Shown here one piece after another: positions 53,932-64,000 of a stretch of DNA of 64,000 nucleotides (the first letter of the stretch is position 1; every line of letters starts with the position of its first letter). The notes below the pieces were generated by a model. The model was not told where the DNA came from and did not search any database. It saw nothing but the letters and a program-made list of their open reading frames with translations. The position numbers and the translations under genes were made by a program. Source of the DNA: Globisporangium splendens (Eukaryota > Oomycota > Peronosporomycetes > Pythiales > Pythiaceae); NCBI GenBank assembly GCA_006386115.1, contig VFIW01000011.1, positions 124,001-188,000 of the forward strand, written 5' to 3'.

Positions 53932-56610
53932 CTAGTTGGTCGCATCGGAAGACGAAGAGCTACGTTGTGGGCTGTGCGGTCGACGGTGGACACTTCCACC
54001 CATGCGTGGGGTGCTCAATTTGCCAGCATGCGATCCCTTTGATCTTCGCTGGTTGGACGGGCGTTTGTGCGGAGTAGCGTCCTGTTGCGAGGTGCTCGAT
54101 TCACTTGCATTGCTGGCAGTGCTGCTGCTGCTGCCAGGCAAGAGTGTCTTGAGGGACATCTTGCCCGAGAATCCTTCCTGGATGCACTCGAACTCGAGCT
54201 CTTGGCCGACCGAGATGACGTCGTGGATGTTTTCCACGCGGTAGTGCGCCAACTCGGTGATGTGCACAAACCCGCGGTTCTTCGATGGAGAAGTCGATTC
54301 CAAAACCGCGCCAAAGTCCATCACTTCATGCACGCGCATCATGTACTTGGCTCCTCGCTTGAAGAACGCGTCATTTGCCTGCGCGGTTTGATCAAGAATG
54401 GACTGCTTCGCGTTCTCCGCATTCTCCGGCAACCCGACGACACGGAGCGCGCCGGTTTTGCGATCAATGCTCACTGTGACTTCGAATGTGCGCTCGAGTT
54501 CACGAATGTTCGAGCCTCCCGCACCAATCAACACGCCAATCGAGCTCACTGGGATGGAAAACTCGAGACCGATGTTGATCTCGCCGGTCGGCGAGTTCTT
54601 GAGCTCCTTGCGTGGCTCGGCGATCGTGGCGTTCATCTTGCGGAGAATGTTCGTGCGCGCCTTCTTGGCGTAGTGGATGCCCTTGCACAAGATGTCCAAC
54701 GGAATACCCGGGAGCTTCACGTCCAGTTGGATGGCTGTGATACCAGTGTCCGTACCCGCGATCTTGAAATCCATGTCGCCGTAGTGGTCTTCCGTGCCGA
54801 GGATATCGGTGATTAGGCGGTAGTTCTTGATCTCCTTCTCACCGTCAAACGGATCGCCCTCGGTAATCAAACCGATCGAAATGCCCGCGACTGGAGCCTT
54901 GATTGGTACACCAGCATCCATCAACGCGAGTGACACACCGCACACAGTCGCCATCGACGACGAGCCATCAGAACCCATGGTCTCCGACGTCATACGCACA
55001 GTGTAAGGGAACTGGTCGATCGACGGGATCACTGGCACGAGCGCCTTCTCCGCGAGCGCACCGTGGCCGATCATGCGGCGGTTGACACCACCAACGCGTC
55101 CCGTTTCGTTCACACAGTATGGTGGAAACTCGTAGTGCAGCATCGCATGCTTCAATGGGATGTCCTTGGTTGGGTCCATCTGTGCAGATCGCACTTTGAG
55201 ACCGCGGTCCAGAGGTCCGAGCGTCACAGAGCAGAGCGCTTGCGTGTCGCCACGAGTAAACACAGACGAGCCGTGCGCCATCGGCAACACATCGGTCTCC
55301 ACCTTCAAAGGACGGATCGTGAACGGCGAACGACCATCGTAGCGCGCGTTCTTGTCGCCCGAGAGGATCTGTTCACGCAAGGCTTGTTGGAAGACATCAT
55401 GCGCCGCCATCTGGAACTGAGCATCATCGAAATCGCGGCCCTGAAAGTGCTCGCGGAGCGTCGAGATGATCTTGCCGTACACGTGCTTCTCTCCCTCCTG
55501 GCGCTCGACCTTGGTGAGCTTTGGGGTGCTCAGCACGAGCTTGGCTTCCTCGAGACCAGTTTCCTTGGCCTTTTCCATCACTTCGTCGTCGACGATGAGT
55601 CTCATGTACGAGCGCTTCGGCTTGCCGAACTGCTTGACGAGTTTCTCCTGCGTCTCAATGATTGGACCCACGGCGTCGTGCGCAAACTTGAGCGCTTCGG
55701 CCATGCGGTCTTCGGTGATCTCTTCGCCCGAAGCCTCGATCATGAGCGTACGCGTCTCGTTCGCAGCGTAGAGAATGTCGAGCGTCGCGATGTCGCGCTG
55801 TTGCTTGGTTGGGTTCACCACGAGCTGGCCATCGATCTCGACGACACGCACGGCACCGACAGGTCCATTCCACGGAATGTCCGAGACCGCGAGCGCTGCA
55901 GACGTGCTGTTGATCGCGACGATCAGCGGGTCGTTGTTCGGATCCAGCGACTGCACCGTCGCGATCACTTGCGTGTCGTCGAAGTAGTCGCGCGGGAAAA
56001 GTGGGCGGATCACGCGGTCGACCACACGGGATTGCAGGATCTCTTCGTCGGTGCCGCTGAACTCCGTGCGCTTGGCAGTGTCTGGGATCAACCCCGTCGC
56101 GTAATACTTGACGCGGTAGTCGACCATCAACGGGAGGAAATCGCGACCGCGCTTGCCTCCAACAGAGCTCACAGCCGTCGTGAGCACCATCGTCTTGCCG
56201 CAAGTGGCCATCACCGAGCCGTCGGCGAGGCGCGCGTACTTGCCGACGGAGAAGTTTGTCTCGTCCAGACTGCCAACCAATTTCTCTTGTGGAACCGCTT
56301 CAGCAGCTTCAGAGGCAGCCGCGTCCGCAGCGGCGGCAGCAGCAGCATTGACACTTGATGTGCCATCGTTCGCCTTGACAGTCGCCGCAACAGGCGCCTT
56401 CTTATCGTCAGCAGCAGCTTCATCCTTCTTTCCAAAGAGCAAGTCGCGCAGTCCGAAGAACGTCCGCGCCTGCTGCTGCGCGAGCGGGTGCAGATGGGCA
56501 GCAGCGCCATTGCCATTGATGGCCACGGCGTGACGCAGCAGATGACTTGACGGAGCGGACGCAACCGACTGCTGCAGGCGCACGGGGATTCGGCGACCGG
56601 CGCTCAGCAT
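53932..56610 (-). CDS. PNPT1: polyribonucleotide nucleotidyltransferase, mitochondrial PNPase
   Basis: Intronless. With the Met at 56610 the protein has 892 residues; the frame is open to a Met at 56673. The start MLSAGRRIPVRLQQSVASAP is Arg/Ser-rich and fits a mitochondrial presequence. The order is a first RNase PH domain (FLPLMVDYRVKYYATG, RVIRPLFP), a helical alpha domain, a second RNase PH domain (RPLKVETDVLP, DIPLKHAMLHYEFPPYCVNE, TVCGVSLALMDAGVPI, DFKIAGTDTGITAIQLDVK), KH (GVLIGAGGSNIRELE) and S1 (NRGFVHITELAHYRVENI). It degrades RNA 3' to 5' phosphorolytically. An Ala-rich insert after the presequence and a Ser/Arg-rich C-terminal tail extend beyond bacterial PNPase (about 710 aa). 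Confidence 0.95.
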   Translation of the reverse strand: MLSAGRRIPVRLQQSVASAPSSHLLRHAVAINGNGAAAHLHPLAQQQARTFFGLRDLLFGKKDEAAADDKKAPVAATVKANDGTSSVNAAAAAAADAAASEAAEAVPQEKLVGSLDETNFSVGKYARLADGSVMATCGKTMVLTTAVSSVGGKRGRDFLPLMVDYRVKYYATGLIPDTAKRTEFSGTDEEILQSRVVDRVIRPLFPRDYFDDTQVIATVQSLDPNNDPLIVAINSTSAALAVSDIPWNGPVGAVRVVEIDGQLVVNPTKQQRDIATLDILYAANETRTLMIEASGEEITEDRMAEALKFAHDAVGPIIETQEKLVKQFGKPKRSYMRLIVDDEVMEKAKETGLEEAKLVLSTPKLTKVERQEGEKHVYGKIISTLREHFQGRDFDDAQFQMAAHDVFQQALREQILSGDKNARYDGRSPFTIRPLKVETDVLPMAHGSSVFTRGDTQALCSVTLGPLDRGLKVRSAQMDPTKDIPLKHAMLHYEFPPYCVNETGRVGGVNRRMIGHGALAEKALVPVIPSIDQFPYTVRMTSETMGSDGSSSMATVCGVSLALMDAGVPIKAPVAGISIGLITEGDPFDGEKEIKNYRLITDILGTEDHYGDMDFKIAGTDTGITAIQLDVKLPGIPLDILCKGIHYAKKARTNILRKMNATIAEPRKELKNSPTGEINIGLEFSIPVSSIGVLIGAGGSNIRELERTFEVTVSIDRKTGALRVVGLPENAENAKQSILDQTAQANDAFFKRGAKYMMRVHEVMDFGAVLESTSPSKNRGFVHITELAHYRVENIHDVISVGQELEFECIQEGFSGKMSLKTLLPGSSSSTASNASESSTSQQDATPHKRPSNQRRSKGSHAGKLSTPRMGGSVHRRPHSPQRSSSSSDATN

Positions 56611-57286
56611 CGTCGTCAATGGTGCACGATCAAATTGCGTCGATCCTTTTGGACTTTGGTTGGATGGCCACACAAAAGGCGGAACAGACCCATTGAACCG
56701 ATTCTGCTCCTAATAGAAGACTCTGGGTCAACCCCGTAAATACTGAGTTTAATTACGGGGTTCTGACTTGCTGGGTTTGCTAGCTGATCGTGCACCTCAC
56801 CACTGCGGATCTTCGATAACGTCGCTGTCTGTAGAGAGCACCCAGAACCTTTCCGCTTGTTGATTGCGACTCCTTTCAGCCATTGCAGAATGCACTGTTC
56901 ACTATTGCATTCGTCCCCCAATCTGTCGCCTCCGAGATGCTTTTCCATCGCAACATTTATTTACGGGAGTGCCAACTCCACAAGCAAACCTGTTACGAGA
57001 CAGAACACACCTCGGTTCGTAACCGAGCTGCGAGCGTCCTGAAACCAACCAAAGAACTAGCAAACAGCAGTTTTATGACTATTCGACCAGTACGACTCCA
57101 ACAGCCAGCAGAAGTGAGAAACGAGTCGTCGTACTGGTCTTGTAGCCAACTGCTTGTGTGTGTGCTTTCTTTCTAGCGCGCTTCCCCCCACCACTCTCCC
57201 CATACAAACTCGCTGTTATTTCCAACAGAAGCGCGCTTCCAAGGCCACCAACAAACCGCAGAAGAGACCAGGAAGCAAGAGCAAGA
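56611..57286. other. divergent intergenic region, PNPT1 and SRSF1-like
   Basis: About 680 bp between two divergent starts. No gene seen. The inverted repeat AACCCCGTAA / TTACGGGGTT (56732-56741 and 56754-56763, 12-nt loop) lies here, about 120 bp from the PNPT1 start. Confidence 0.45.
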
Positions 57287-58911
57287 ATGGGCACCCGTGT
57301 GTACGTCGGTGGACTGCCTCGTGACGCCACGTCGCGCGAGATCCAGGACGGCTTCAGCCGCTACGGTCACGTGTCCAACATCTGGGTCGCGCGCAACCCG
57401 CCGGGCTTCGCGTTTGTGGTGAGTGCTGCTGCTCCTTCTGTCTCGTCTCGTCACGAGCGTCGGTGTCCGCGCTGCTGCACATAGTGGTGTGTGGTGCGTA
57501 TATATGCGCGTGCGGTGGGATGCGTACATCAGCATTATCTTCGTTCGTCGCCTCCCTCTCCTCGTTGTTGTTCTTCTTCGCTCGAGCATGATGGTGCGAT
57601 CGGTTGGATCTTCTCTTCGCGGCTTCATCCTTCTTCGTTTATGCATTGGTAAAAAGAACGAGCGACCGTCGGTGATGATTTCGATCTCTCCATCGTCGGT
57701 AACCGGCATGTGTAGTAATTTTAGGTAGTTGACGCGTCCGCGAGTCGTCGGGGGTCTATAATTCGGTCTGCGTATGAGTGTGAACGTTCGTGCGAGCTTC
57801 GTATCCGCGTCGCCGACTCGATTCGTCGTTCGCCGTCGACTGGTTTCGTCATTAGAGAGTTAGAGAAAGACCCCATCGTCATCGCCCGCCTCCCTCCATG
57901 ACGACGCGTTTTCTCGTTGATGTGCCATCATGCTTCGCCTGCCTCCACCCACCGCCACCACTCCAGCATGTCGCCGCAACCGCTGCCACCCTCGCTCGCT
58001 ACTGACCTCCACGTGTGCACCAACCAACCAACGTCCGCCTTCTCTTCGTCTACCTTCTGCTTCTCGTCGTACTCTAGGACTTCGAAGACCCACGTGACGC
58101 CGATGACGCCATTCGCTCGATGGACGGTCGTGATTTCCTCGGTGGACGGTAAGAAATCGACAAAAAAGTGTGGATGTATATCGCTCTTGACTGACATTTG
58201 TGTTACTTTTTGTGTGTCTTGCAGCATTCGTGTGGAACTCGCCCGTGGTGGCTCTCGCCGTGATGACCGTGGAGGGCGTGATGGTGGTCGTGATCGTGAC
58301 AGCGGCCGTGGCGGCGATCGCTTCGAACGCAATGGTATGCTTTTGCACATATGTTGGTGAACGCGTGGAAATAGTGGCTGTTGACTTACCTCGATGCCTT
58401 CTTGTACACGTAGCTCGCAATCCTCCAACGCGCACGGAATTCCGTGTCCGTGTGTCGGACCTTCCACGTGGAACGGACTGGCGCAACGTGAAGGATTTCC
58501 TCCGTTCGGGTGGTGAAGTCACCTACTGCAACATCGAGTCCGATGGCACTGCGTACGTAGACAGACCATTTTCGTGACCCTCGTACAGTGTGAGCGGAGT
58601 GATCTAACTGTTTGGCTTTGTGCTCTCTCTTGTTGATCAGCATCGCTGAATTCCAGTCGAAGGACGACATGGAGAACGCGATCAAGAAGTTGGACGACAC
58701 GGAGTTCCGTGGCAACTACGTCCGCATCACCGCTGAAGGCTCGGACCGTCGCTCGCGTTCCCGTTCGCCACCTCGTGACCGCTCTCCTCGTCGCTCGCGC
58801 TCGCACTCCCCTGCTCAGCGCAAGGACTCTCCTCGCCGTTCGCGCTCGCGCTCGCGCTCGGTGTCTCCAGCGGCTGCCCACTCGCCACCTCCACGCAAGA
58901 ACTCAGTCTAA
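57287..58911 (+). CDS. SRSF1: SRSF1-like SR splicing factor with two RRMs
   Basis: Exons 57287-57418, 58078-58148, 58225-58334, 58414-58552 and 58641-58911 give 240 residues. RRM1 has RNP2 RVYVGGLP and GFAFVDFEDPRDADDAI. A Gly/Arg/Asp-rich hinge (GGRDGGRDRDSGRGG) leads to a second, pseudo-RRM type domain (RVRVSDLPRGTDWRNVKDFL). The diagnostic SWQDLKDH helix of SF2/ASF is here DWRNVKDFL. The C-terminal RS domain is short (RRSRSRSPPRDRSPRRSRS). SR proteins recruit U1 and U2AF to exons and affect alternative splicing and export. The first intron is 659 bp, about ten times the local norm. Confidence 0.9.
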
Positions 58912-59617
58912 ACGAAACGCCGGACCTGATCTCGTCGCGTGCATTCTTTCGTTGTCGGTAGCAAAGGAAGCAAGTAGGTACCGGACATCGAGACACCAAG
59001 ATATTTTGCTTTTGAATATTCGTTTCGCCCCTTTATTTTCTCCAACTTCTGATGTCGCCTTCAGCTTCAAAAGCATGCATGCACACGTGCCTTGTGTGGA
59101 TGGTCTTCGTACAGAGCTGGCTGCAACAACGAATTTGTTTATTGAGCGTCTCCACTTTCGCAATACGAAATGCTGCCATCTCTTTCAAAGCCTTAAGCTT
59201 TTGGTTGCAATGCTGCATCAGAGAGAAACGTTGATGTCGTTCCACTTGCTCCACAAAGTCAGAATGTCTGAAATGCTGCGGCTTTGCACATGGCGGATAA
59301 AAGTGAACTGATTGTCATCTGAATCAAACCCGACGACTCGCTCGCTCAGGGTGCACCCCCAAGGAACAAGAAACGGAAAGAGGTCGAGACAAAAACACAC
59401 TGAAATGAATAGAAGAAGCACCAAAACGGATTCTTTCGACTTGATAAAATTCTGACGAATTTTGGCATTCGAGCCCTCCCCTCATCACGAGAACGAGCGT
59501 GCTGAAGGAAAAAGAGCCTTTATACGAGCGCCAGCCTAAGCAAATAGACTACCACACGCCGAAAAGAAGCAGTAGAAGACCGGTCTGAATATGCCTACGA
59601 CGTTGAGCTGCTCATCC
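58912..59617. other. convergent intergenic, SRSF1-like and RPL38
   Basis: 700 bp between 3' ends. Only short shadow frames; no gene or RNA signal recognised. Confidence 0.4.
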
Positions 59618-59992
59618 TTAAATGTCCTTGCGTTGAAGTCCTGAATGGATGCAAAAACAAAAAGAGAGAGAGTCAGCCATGACGATTCGCGCAACGGCAT
59701 AGGAACAAAGGAGCCTGAGCCGTACCTGGTGGAAGGGATTGAGTGAGCTTGTCGGCCTTCTCAGCGTCAGTCACGACCAAGGTGTACAAGTACTTGGAGC
59801 AACGAATCTTGAACTTCACGACCTTGTCGGCCTTCTTGATCTTCACCGAGCGAGCGTCTTTTCGGCGAGCCTTCTGAAGGAAGTCGCGGATATCAGTGAT
59901 TTGCTTTGGCTGCACATTGATAACACACACCACATTACACACTGTCAATATCCAAAGCTCGATGGGTCCTGTTGGCGTTCATTTGCGACCAT
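59618..59992 (-). CDS. RPL38: 60S ribosomal protein eL38
   Basis: Exons 59990-59992, 59726-59909 and 59618-59640 on the minus strand give 69 residues, the exact family length. The core is near-identical to eL38 elsewhere: [53 protein letters not shown] and QSLPPGLQRKDI. The initiator ATG stands alone as exon 1 and is followed by a weak GTCGCA donor. The 80-bp intron ends TGTGCAG directly before Pro2. The last exon is only 23 nt. eL38 is a small surface protein of the 60S subunit. Confidence 0.92.
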
Positions 59993-61589
59993 GTCGGTCA
60001 AGCGCACGACTAAAGAGGCAAATGCTGGTAGAGCGAAGGCAACACACGCAGCAGCAGCTTGACAAAACGCGGATCCTGTGCAGAAGCCGACGCGAGAGCT
60101 CAAGTTTCTCGAGCGGGAAGCGACTGGCTGTCACTGTGCAGCTCCTCTTGGTTGCTGCAGCATCGTAGGAATGGGTCGTACTGTCAGCTCCTGTGCTGAT
60201 CAGTTGCAACCGTTGCGGGGTATCTGTGGCTGCCTTTTCACTTGAGATGCCGCCGCACTGCAGTGGTGGTTGGGCTGGGATGCATTCGAATGCGTCGCAT
60301 TCATCGACCCTCGGGGGTTCATCTCATTCGCTGGTCAGCATGCTGCTCGCTGCTGGTGCTGCCTGCTCTGCCGCATTCACTCTCGCAGTCGATCGCCGTG
60401 GCCATTGCCGTTGCGGCGCCGTGTCTAAAAGCCCTGCGTACCATTTTGCGCGTTGGTCTTCTAAACTTAACTAACTCGCGGCTGTGGGTTTTCGGCGCTA
60501 TTATCGCCCAGTTTGGTTGGTGGCCAAGTTGCGCGGCATACAAAAGCCCAGTCACTCGCGCTCGCCTGCGCTTTGGTTGGTTCACAATCCGCATCCTTGT
60601 CCACGCTTCGAGAGCTTTTTTACACCCGACTTTGACAACGATGCGTAATTACTCCACCCTTCAGACGAGGAGTGTATACCAGTCGATATACAGTGTATAC
60701 ATGGTAACAAATGAATTGCTAATTCGAGTGTATAACTGAAGCATGTGTCTGGGAGTTGCTGATTCTGCTGGTATGCAACTTTGGCTGTTGTTTAGAAACG
60801 CATCGAGCTGGAGATGATGAGGAAATTAAACGCACACTTTGAAATGGCACGCACTGAACCTGACAGAAGTGGCCTGACAGCTTCAACAGCAACTCGAGAT
60901 CGATTGTGTACATGCTATCCTGAAAAACACTCTCCATTCAATGCTGTGTCCGTCACTCATTGAGTTGTGCGAAGTACTTGACGCAGATACCCCTGAACAA
61001 ACCTGTCTTCGATTTCAAGCCGCTTCCAATAATCCTTGTCCTAAAGTGACCTCCAGTCTTCTCTCCCTCGTCCAGGGACAACGGCTGTTGCTACAACACA
61101 CGAAGCAAAGCGCAGCTTTTCTCCGCGGTCTCACTCTTTACGAAAAGGACCGATTCTCTTTCTCACAATGCACCAGGTGCATGCATGCTTCCTATCCAGC
61201 GATGACCACTTCGTTGGCAGTTGAAACGATCAAGTCGAGGAATCACGTTCAAAGTTGTCCTAACCGCAAGTCAACGACGCTAACTCCCATCACACATTTT
61301 TACATTAAACGTTACCTTTTGCTGCTAAATCATCAATAATCAAGTAAACAAAACCAGGCACTCCGATCAGCAGAGTGCTTGGTTTTGTTTGCATCGAGAA
61401 TAGTTGCCCATCGCTTTGTCTGCCATTATTTCCCCCAGACACACCACCTGTTTAAAGCACCAACTGGCCTCGATTGAGCTCCTCGGCGGCGCATCCATAT
61501 CGCCGTCAGAGAGCTCGGCAAGCGACTCCACTGAGCAGACTTCGTTGTCTTCCATCTTCTGCTCGAAAGCTCCATATATATACGCATCG
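59993..61589. other. 1.6-kb divergent intergenic region with an 18-bp hairpin
   Basis: Longest gene-free stretch. Open frames at 60242-60739 and 60941-61339 (165 and 132 codons) show no recognisable domain or homologous pattern. A strong inverted repeat is at 61346-61390. An ATATATATA stretch at 61574-61581 directly precedes the TRAIP-like ATG. Confidence 0.4.
61346..61390. repeat. 18-bp inverted repeat with 9-nt loop
   Basis: Left arm AAACAAAACCAGGCACTC (61346-61363) and right arm GAGTGCTTGGTTTTGTTT (61373-61390) pair at 17 of 18 positions; the odd pair would be a G-U wobble in RNA. It lies 200 bp upstream of the TRAIP-like start. It could be a small structured RNA, a terminator-like hairpin or the remnant of a short inverted-repeat element. 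Confidence 0.7.
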
Positions 61590-63042
61590 ATGGCGTCACA
61601 CGCGGGCGTGAAGAGCCAGGAGTGCCACATCTGCCTCGAGGAGCTCCGGCAAGACCTCGTGGCGTGTCCGTGCGGCCACGTGTTCCACCACGCGTGCATC
61701 CTGCAGGCGCTGCAGGTGAACACGCAGTGTCCAATCTGTCGCCGCTACGCAGCCGAGTCCCATTTGATCAGTCTCTATTTCGATGTCCCGGGCGAGCCGC
61801 CAAGTGCTACGAATCAGAGCAATCCGTCAGGTGGAGCGAATAGTAGAGATCATAATGGCGAAGGAGAGCCAGCCGAGGAAGAAGCGCAGGTTGCGAAGCT
61901 TAATGAGCGCGTGAGTATGCTTGTGGAGCGCCTGCAGTGGCAGAAGAAACAGTACGACCTGCTGATCGCCGAGATGAAGCGCGTGCGCCATCAGAGCGAG
62001 CAGCTCGTGATGGACAAACAGGCACTGATGCAGCGCGTGTCGAATCTAGAGGCGAACAAGAGCGTGCTTGTGAATAAAGTGGCGAAATACCAGATCGAAC
62101 TCAGTCGGCAGGCCGAACAAGCGCGCCAGACAGCAGTGAACCAGAGCATCGTCAATTATCTGAACACGTGCGACGCCGAAGCCATGGAGGAAGAGATCCA
62201 GAACCCAAGAGAGCTGATCATGGCACTCAAGAAAGCTTGTAAGTTTTGCGCATGTGTGTTTTTGTTTGTATCGATCGCTTGCATCCCTGATTGACGATTC
62301 GTGTATATATGCAGGCAAGTTTCGTCATGACCAGTACCAAAAAGTTGTCAAGGAGAAGACACAGTTAAAAGCCATGCTTCAGAGCGTTCAGCAGCATCTG
62401 CCGCATCATCCGCAGCAGCAATTGCAGCAAAAGGAGGACGATCGCATCGGCAAAGGCAAGCTGAAGGGCGGATTTAGCAACGGCAGCAGCAAGCGGCATT
62501 ATTCGATGGACTATGCAAACACGGCGGCGCCGCATCCACTGGAGCTGAAAAAGCGCAAAACCGATCCAAGCAGCTTAAATTCGATACCAGCACCAACAGT
62601 CCCAGAGTCTTCCGCGCCTGTACATTTCACGCCTCGAAACGAATCTGCTGGCTTCCGCGCAAATGCATACTCAGACGTCTCCGTTCGCCCCGTGACCGCA
62701 GCAAGACCAACATTTTCCAGGAGCAGTTTTAATCCGAATCAGTATGGCGCATACAACTTGACGCCAGCGAACGAACCTCCAGTGCAGATGTCGAACCACG
62801 CAGTGTGCCGAAGAGGGTACGATGAAACAGGCAAGCTGACCAACTTTTTTCTCGCAAAAGAGCCAAAGCGAGGAGCTACGCATAGCGGTCAACAGCAACA
62901 GAAGACGATTCCGAGCATGCAACATTTACCAGGAGTGCAACATGGAGCGTCGTCCGGTGCCCCTGTGGCGGCGAATCAGCGACCTGCTGGTGATCGACGA
63001 GAGTGCGCGCTCACAAGCTGGTTACGGAAAGAATCTGCGTAG
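61590..63042 (+). CDS. TRAIP: TRAIP-like RING E3 ubiquitin ligase
   Basis: Exons 61590-62238 and 62315-63042 (phase 1) give 458 residues. The RING-H2 finger is at the extreme N-terminus (CHICLEEL, CGHVFHHACI, CPICRR) and is followed by LISLYFDVP, which parallels the KLFFDL of TRAIP. A long coiled coil follows (LNERVSMLVERLQWQKKQYD), then a basic Gln/Ser-rich tail. Near the C-terminus GKLTNFFLAK resembles a PCNA-interacting (PIP) box without its leading Gln. Animal TRAIP ubiquitinates the CMG helicase at converging forks and ends in a PIP box. The first coding Met is chosen because the finger begins 11 residues later; the upstream open frame is Ser-rich and probably leader. Confidence 0.78.
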
Positions 63043-63358
63043 GTGGGTGTTAGCCGAGTCGACAGAGACTGTTTATGACCTCGCCACTTGTTTTGAAGTT
63101 GTACCTTGTGCTACTTGCTGCTTTAAATTAATCTTGATTTGCTTGCTTTTGCCACGATCTCTTCTGAGTCTGTTGTTTAAAATGACAGAAACGTGCAAGC
63201 ACGTCTTAATGGAGTTGGATCATCTCCTGAAGCAACCGTCAGTCTAGCGTCCTTGCACAAAGCAACTCGGCATGTGGTGGTACTCTTGCACCGCATCACG
63301 GAGTCGGTTTGACGTCTGAACTTGGCACTTTCGATTCGTGGATTTGGGATTGAAGATG
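63043..63358. other. convergent intergenic, TRAIP-like and RasGAP
   Basis: 316 bp with no gene recognised. Confidence 0.4.
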
Positions 63359-64000
63359 CTAAAGAGTGCGCTCAAGCTTAACCTGAAAGACAGGAGAGAC
63401 ATCGTTTATCAGTGATAGTAAAACTGAATACAAGTGCAGCTCATATTTCACAAAGACAGAGCTGTCTCCTCACACCACACACCTGCTGCTCTCGAGCGAA
63501 TTGTTGGACTTGCGGGTCTTCTGCTGGAAAATTTGGACTCGGAAGCAATAGGTTTCCTATTTCTTCGATTGAGAAAAATCGGGTCTCACTTGATGTCATC
63601 TGTTCCTTCTCGTCTGCTGCTGTTGGTGGTGGCTTGGCTTCTGAGTCTTTCTGGCTTGACAGGGAGATGCTAGACTTCCTCCTGATACTACTACTTGATC
63701 CTGGCGCAGGCAACGGCGATATGAGCCCACATATTTGGTATAGCATGGTCGCCAAGACTTTCAAGTTGGATGCTGTCTGTTTGCTCATGCTGCCGGATCC
63801 AATGCCAACTTCGTGTGGACGGAGGAGGATATGAGGAATCAGAATGCGGACAAAGATGAAATTCACGACAACCACGTTAAATCTTGAAATGACATTTGAC
63901 ATTGCCTCCGTAGTCGCCTTCATCTCGGGTGATGAGTTTCCATCTTCCTGCATCGACGATTCCGCATCCGATTGGACCATATTTCGAGTTGCGCCAAACT
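63359..64000 (-). CDS. RasGAP-domain protein, 3' end only
   Basis: Runs off the right edge on the minus strand. The exon 63483-64000 is open throughout. It contains the C-terminal hallmark of a RasGAP domain, NFIFVRILIPHILLRPHEVG (compare the family FLRFxxPAIxxP), then KQTASNLKVLATMLYQI. A Ser-rich and acidic tail follows. A GTGTGT donor and a CTTTCAG acceptor define a 100-bp intron to a last exon 63359-63382 ending VKLERTL. RasGAPs accelerate GTP hydrolysis by Ras-type GTPases. The arginine finger would lie outside the window, so activity cannot be judged. Without the intron the protein would end at 63441. Confidence 0.72.

Noticed and set aside
55063..56358. 431-codon open frame on the plus strand opposite PNPase.
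   Set aside because: Arg/His-rich shadow of a codon-biased gene; no domain, and the PNPase frame is unambiguous.
60242..60739. 165-codon frame in the gap before the TRAIP-like gene.
   Set aside because: No recognisable motif, no splice or start context, and Ser/Arg/Leu-heavy composition typical of chance frames here.
1..64000. tRNA, rRNA, CRISPR array, or secreted RXLR/CRN effector genes.
   Set aside because: No T-loop-like sequence outside coding exons, no spaced direct repeats, and no signal-peptide protein with an RXLR or LFLAK motif was seen by eye.

Overview
This window looks like nuclear DNA of an oomycete or a closely related stramenopile. The evidence is dense protein-coding genes on both strands, mostly short GT-AG introns (about 55-110 bp, often GTACGT or GTAAGT donors), long intronless genes, cilium/flagellum-type genes beside osmotrophic ones, and paired LRR-transmembrane kinase genes of the kind common in oomycetes. 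There is no bacterial operon structure, and I saw no tRNA, rRNA or CRISPR array. The species cannot be named from sequence alone.

Layout. 1-3.3 kb: the 3' part of a DNAJC21/Jjj1 ribosome-biogenesis J-protein, then an ARL13-type ciliary GTPase and a small RIIa-like protein. The last two may be one broken gene. 4.5-21 kb is the accessory region: two LRR-receptor pseudokinases, a RING/coiled-coil protein, a PH-RasGEF gene with coding lesions, two alpha/beta-hydrolase paralogs, a decayed second RasGEF copy, and a 200-bp repeat present in both orientations. Kinase, RasGEF, repeat and esterase occur twice in the same order along the window but on opposite strands. 21.6-64 kb is mainly housekeeping: a TM9SF membrane protein with a probable U12-type AT-AC intron, a 1443-residue lipase/J-domain/EF-hand fusion, a lysine methyltransferase-like protein, an S/K-rich nuclear protein, the proteasome chaperone POMP/UMP1, nuclear poly(A) polymerase, APC/C subunit 1, a TYW3-kelch-TYW2 wybutosine enzyme, a small unknown coiled-coil protein, mitochondrial uL4, the TORC2 subunit RICTOR, mitochondrial PNPase, an SRSF1-like splicing factor, ribosomal eL38, a TRAIP-like E3 ligase, and the 3' end of a RasGAP gene at the right edge.

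Genes that share a process: small-GTPase signalling (ARL13, RasGEF, RasGAP, RICTOR); RNA production and decay (poly(A) polymerase, SRSF1-like, PNPase, TYW); protein turnover (POMP, APC1, two RING proteins); translation (DNAJC21, eL38, uL4m). Exon joins were worked out by hand from splice signals and reading frame. Frame closed in every multi-exon gene except the two flagged as damaged.
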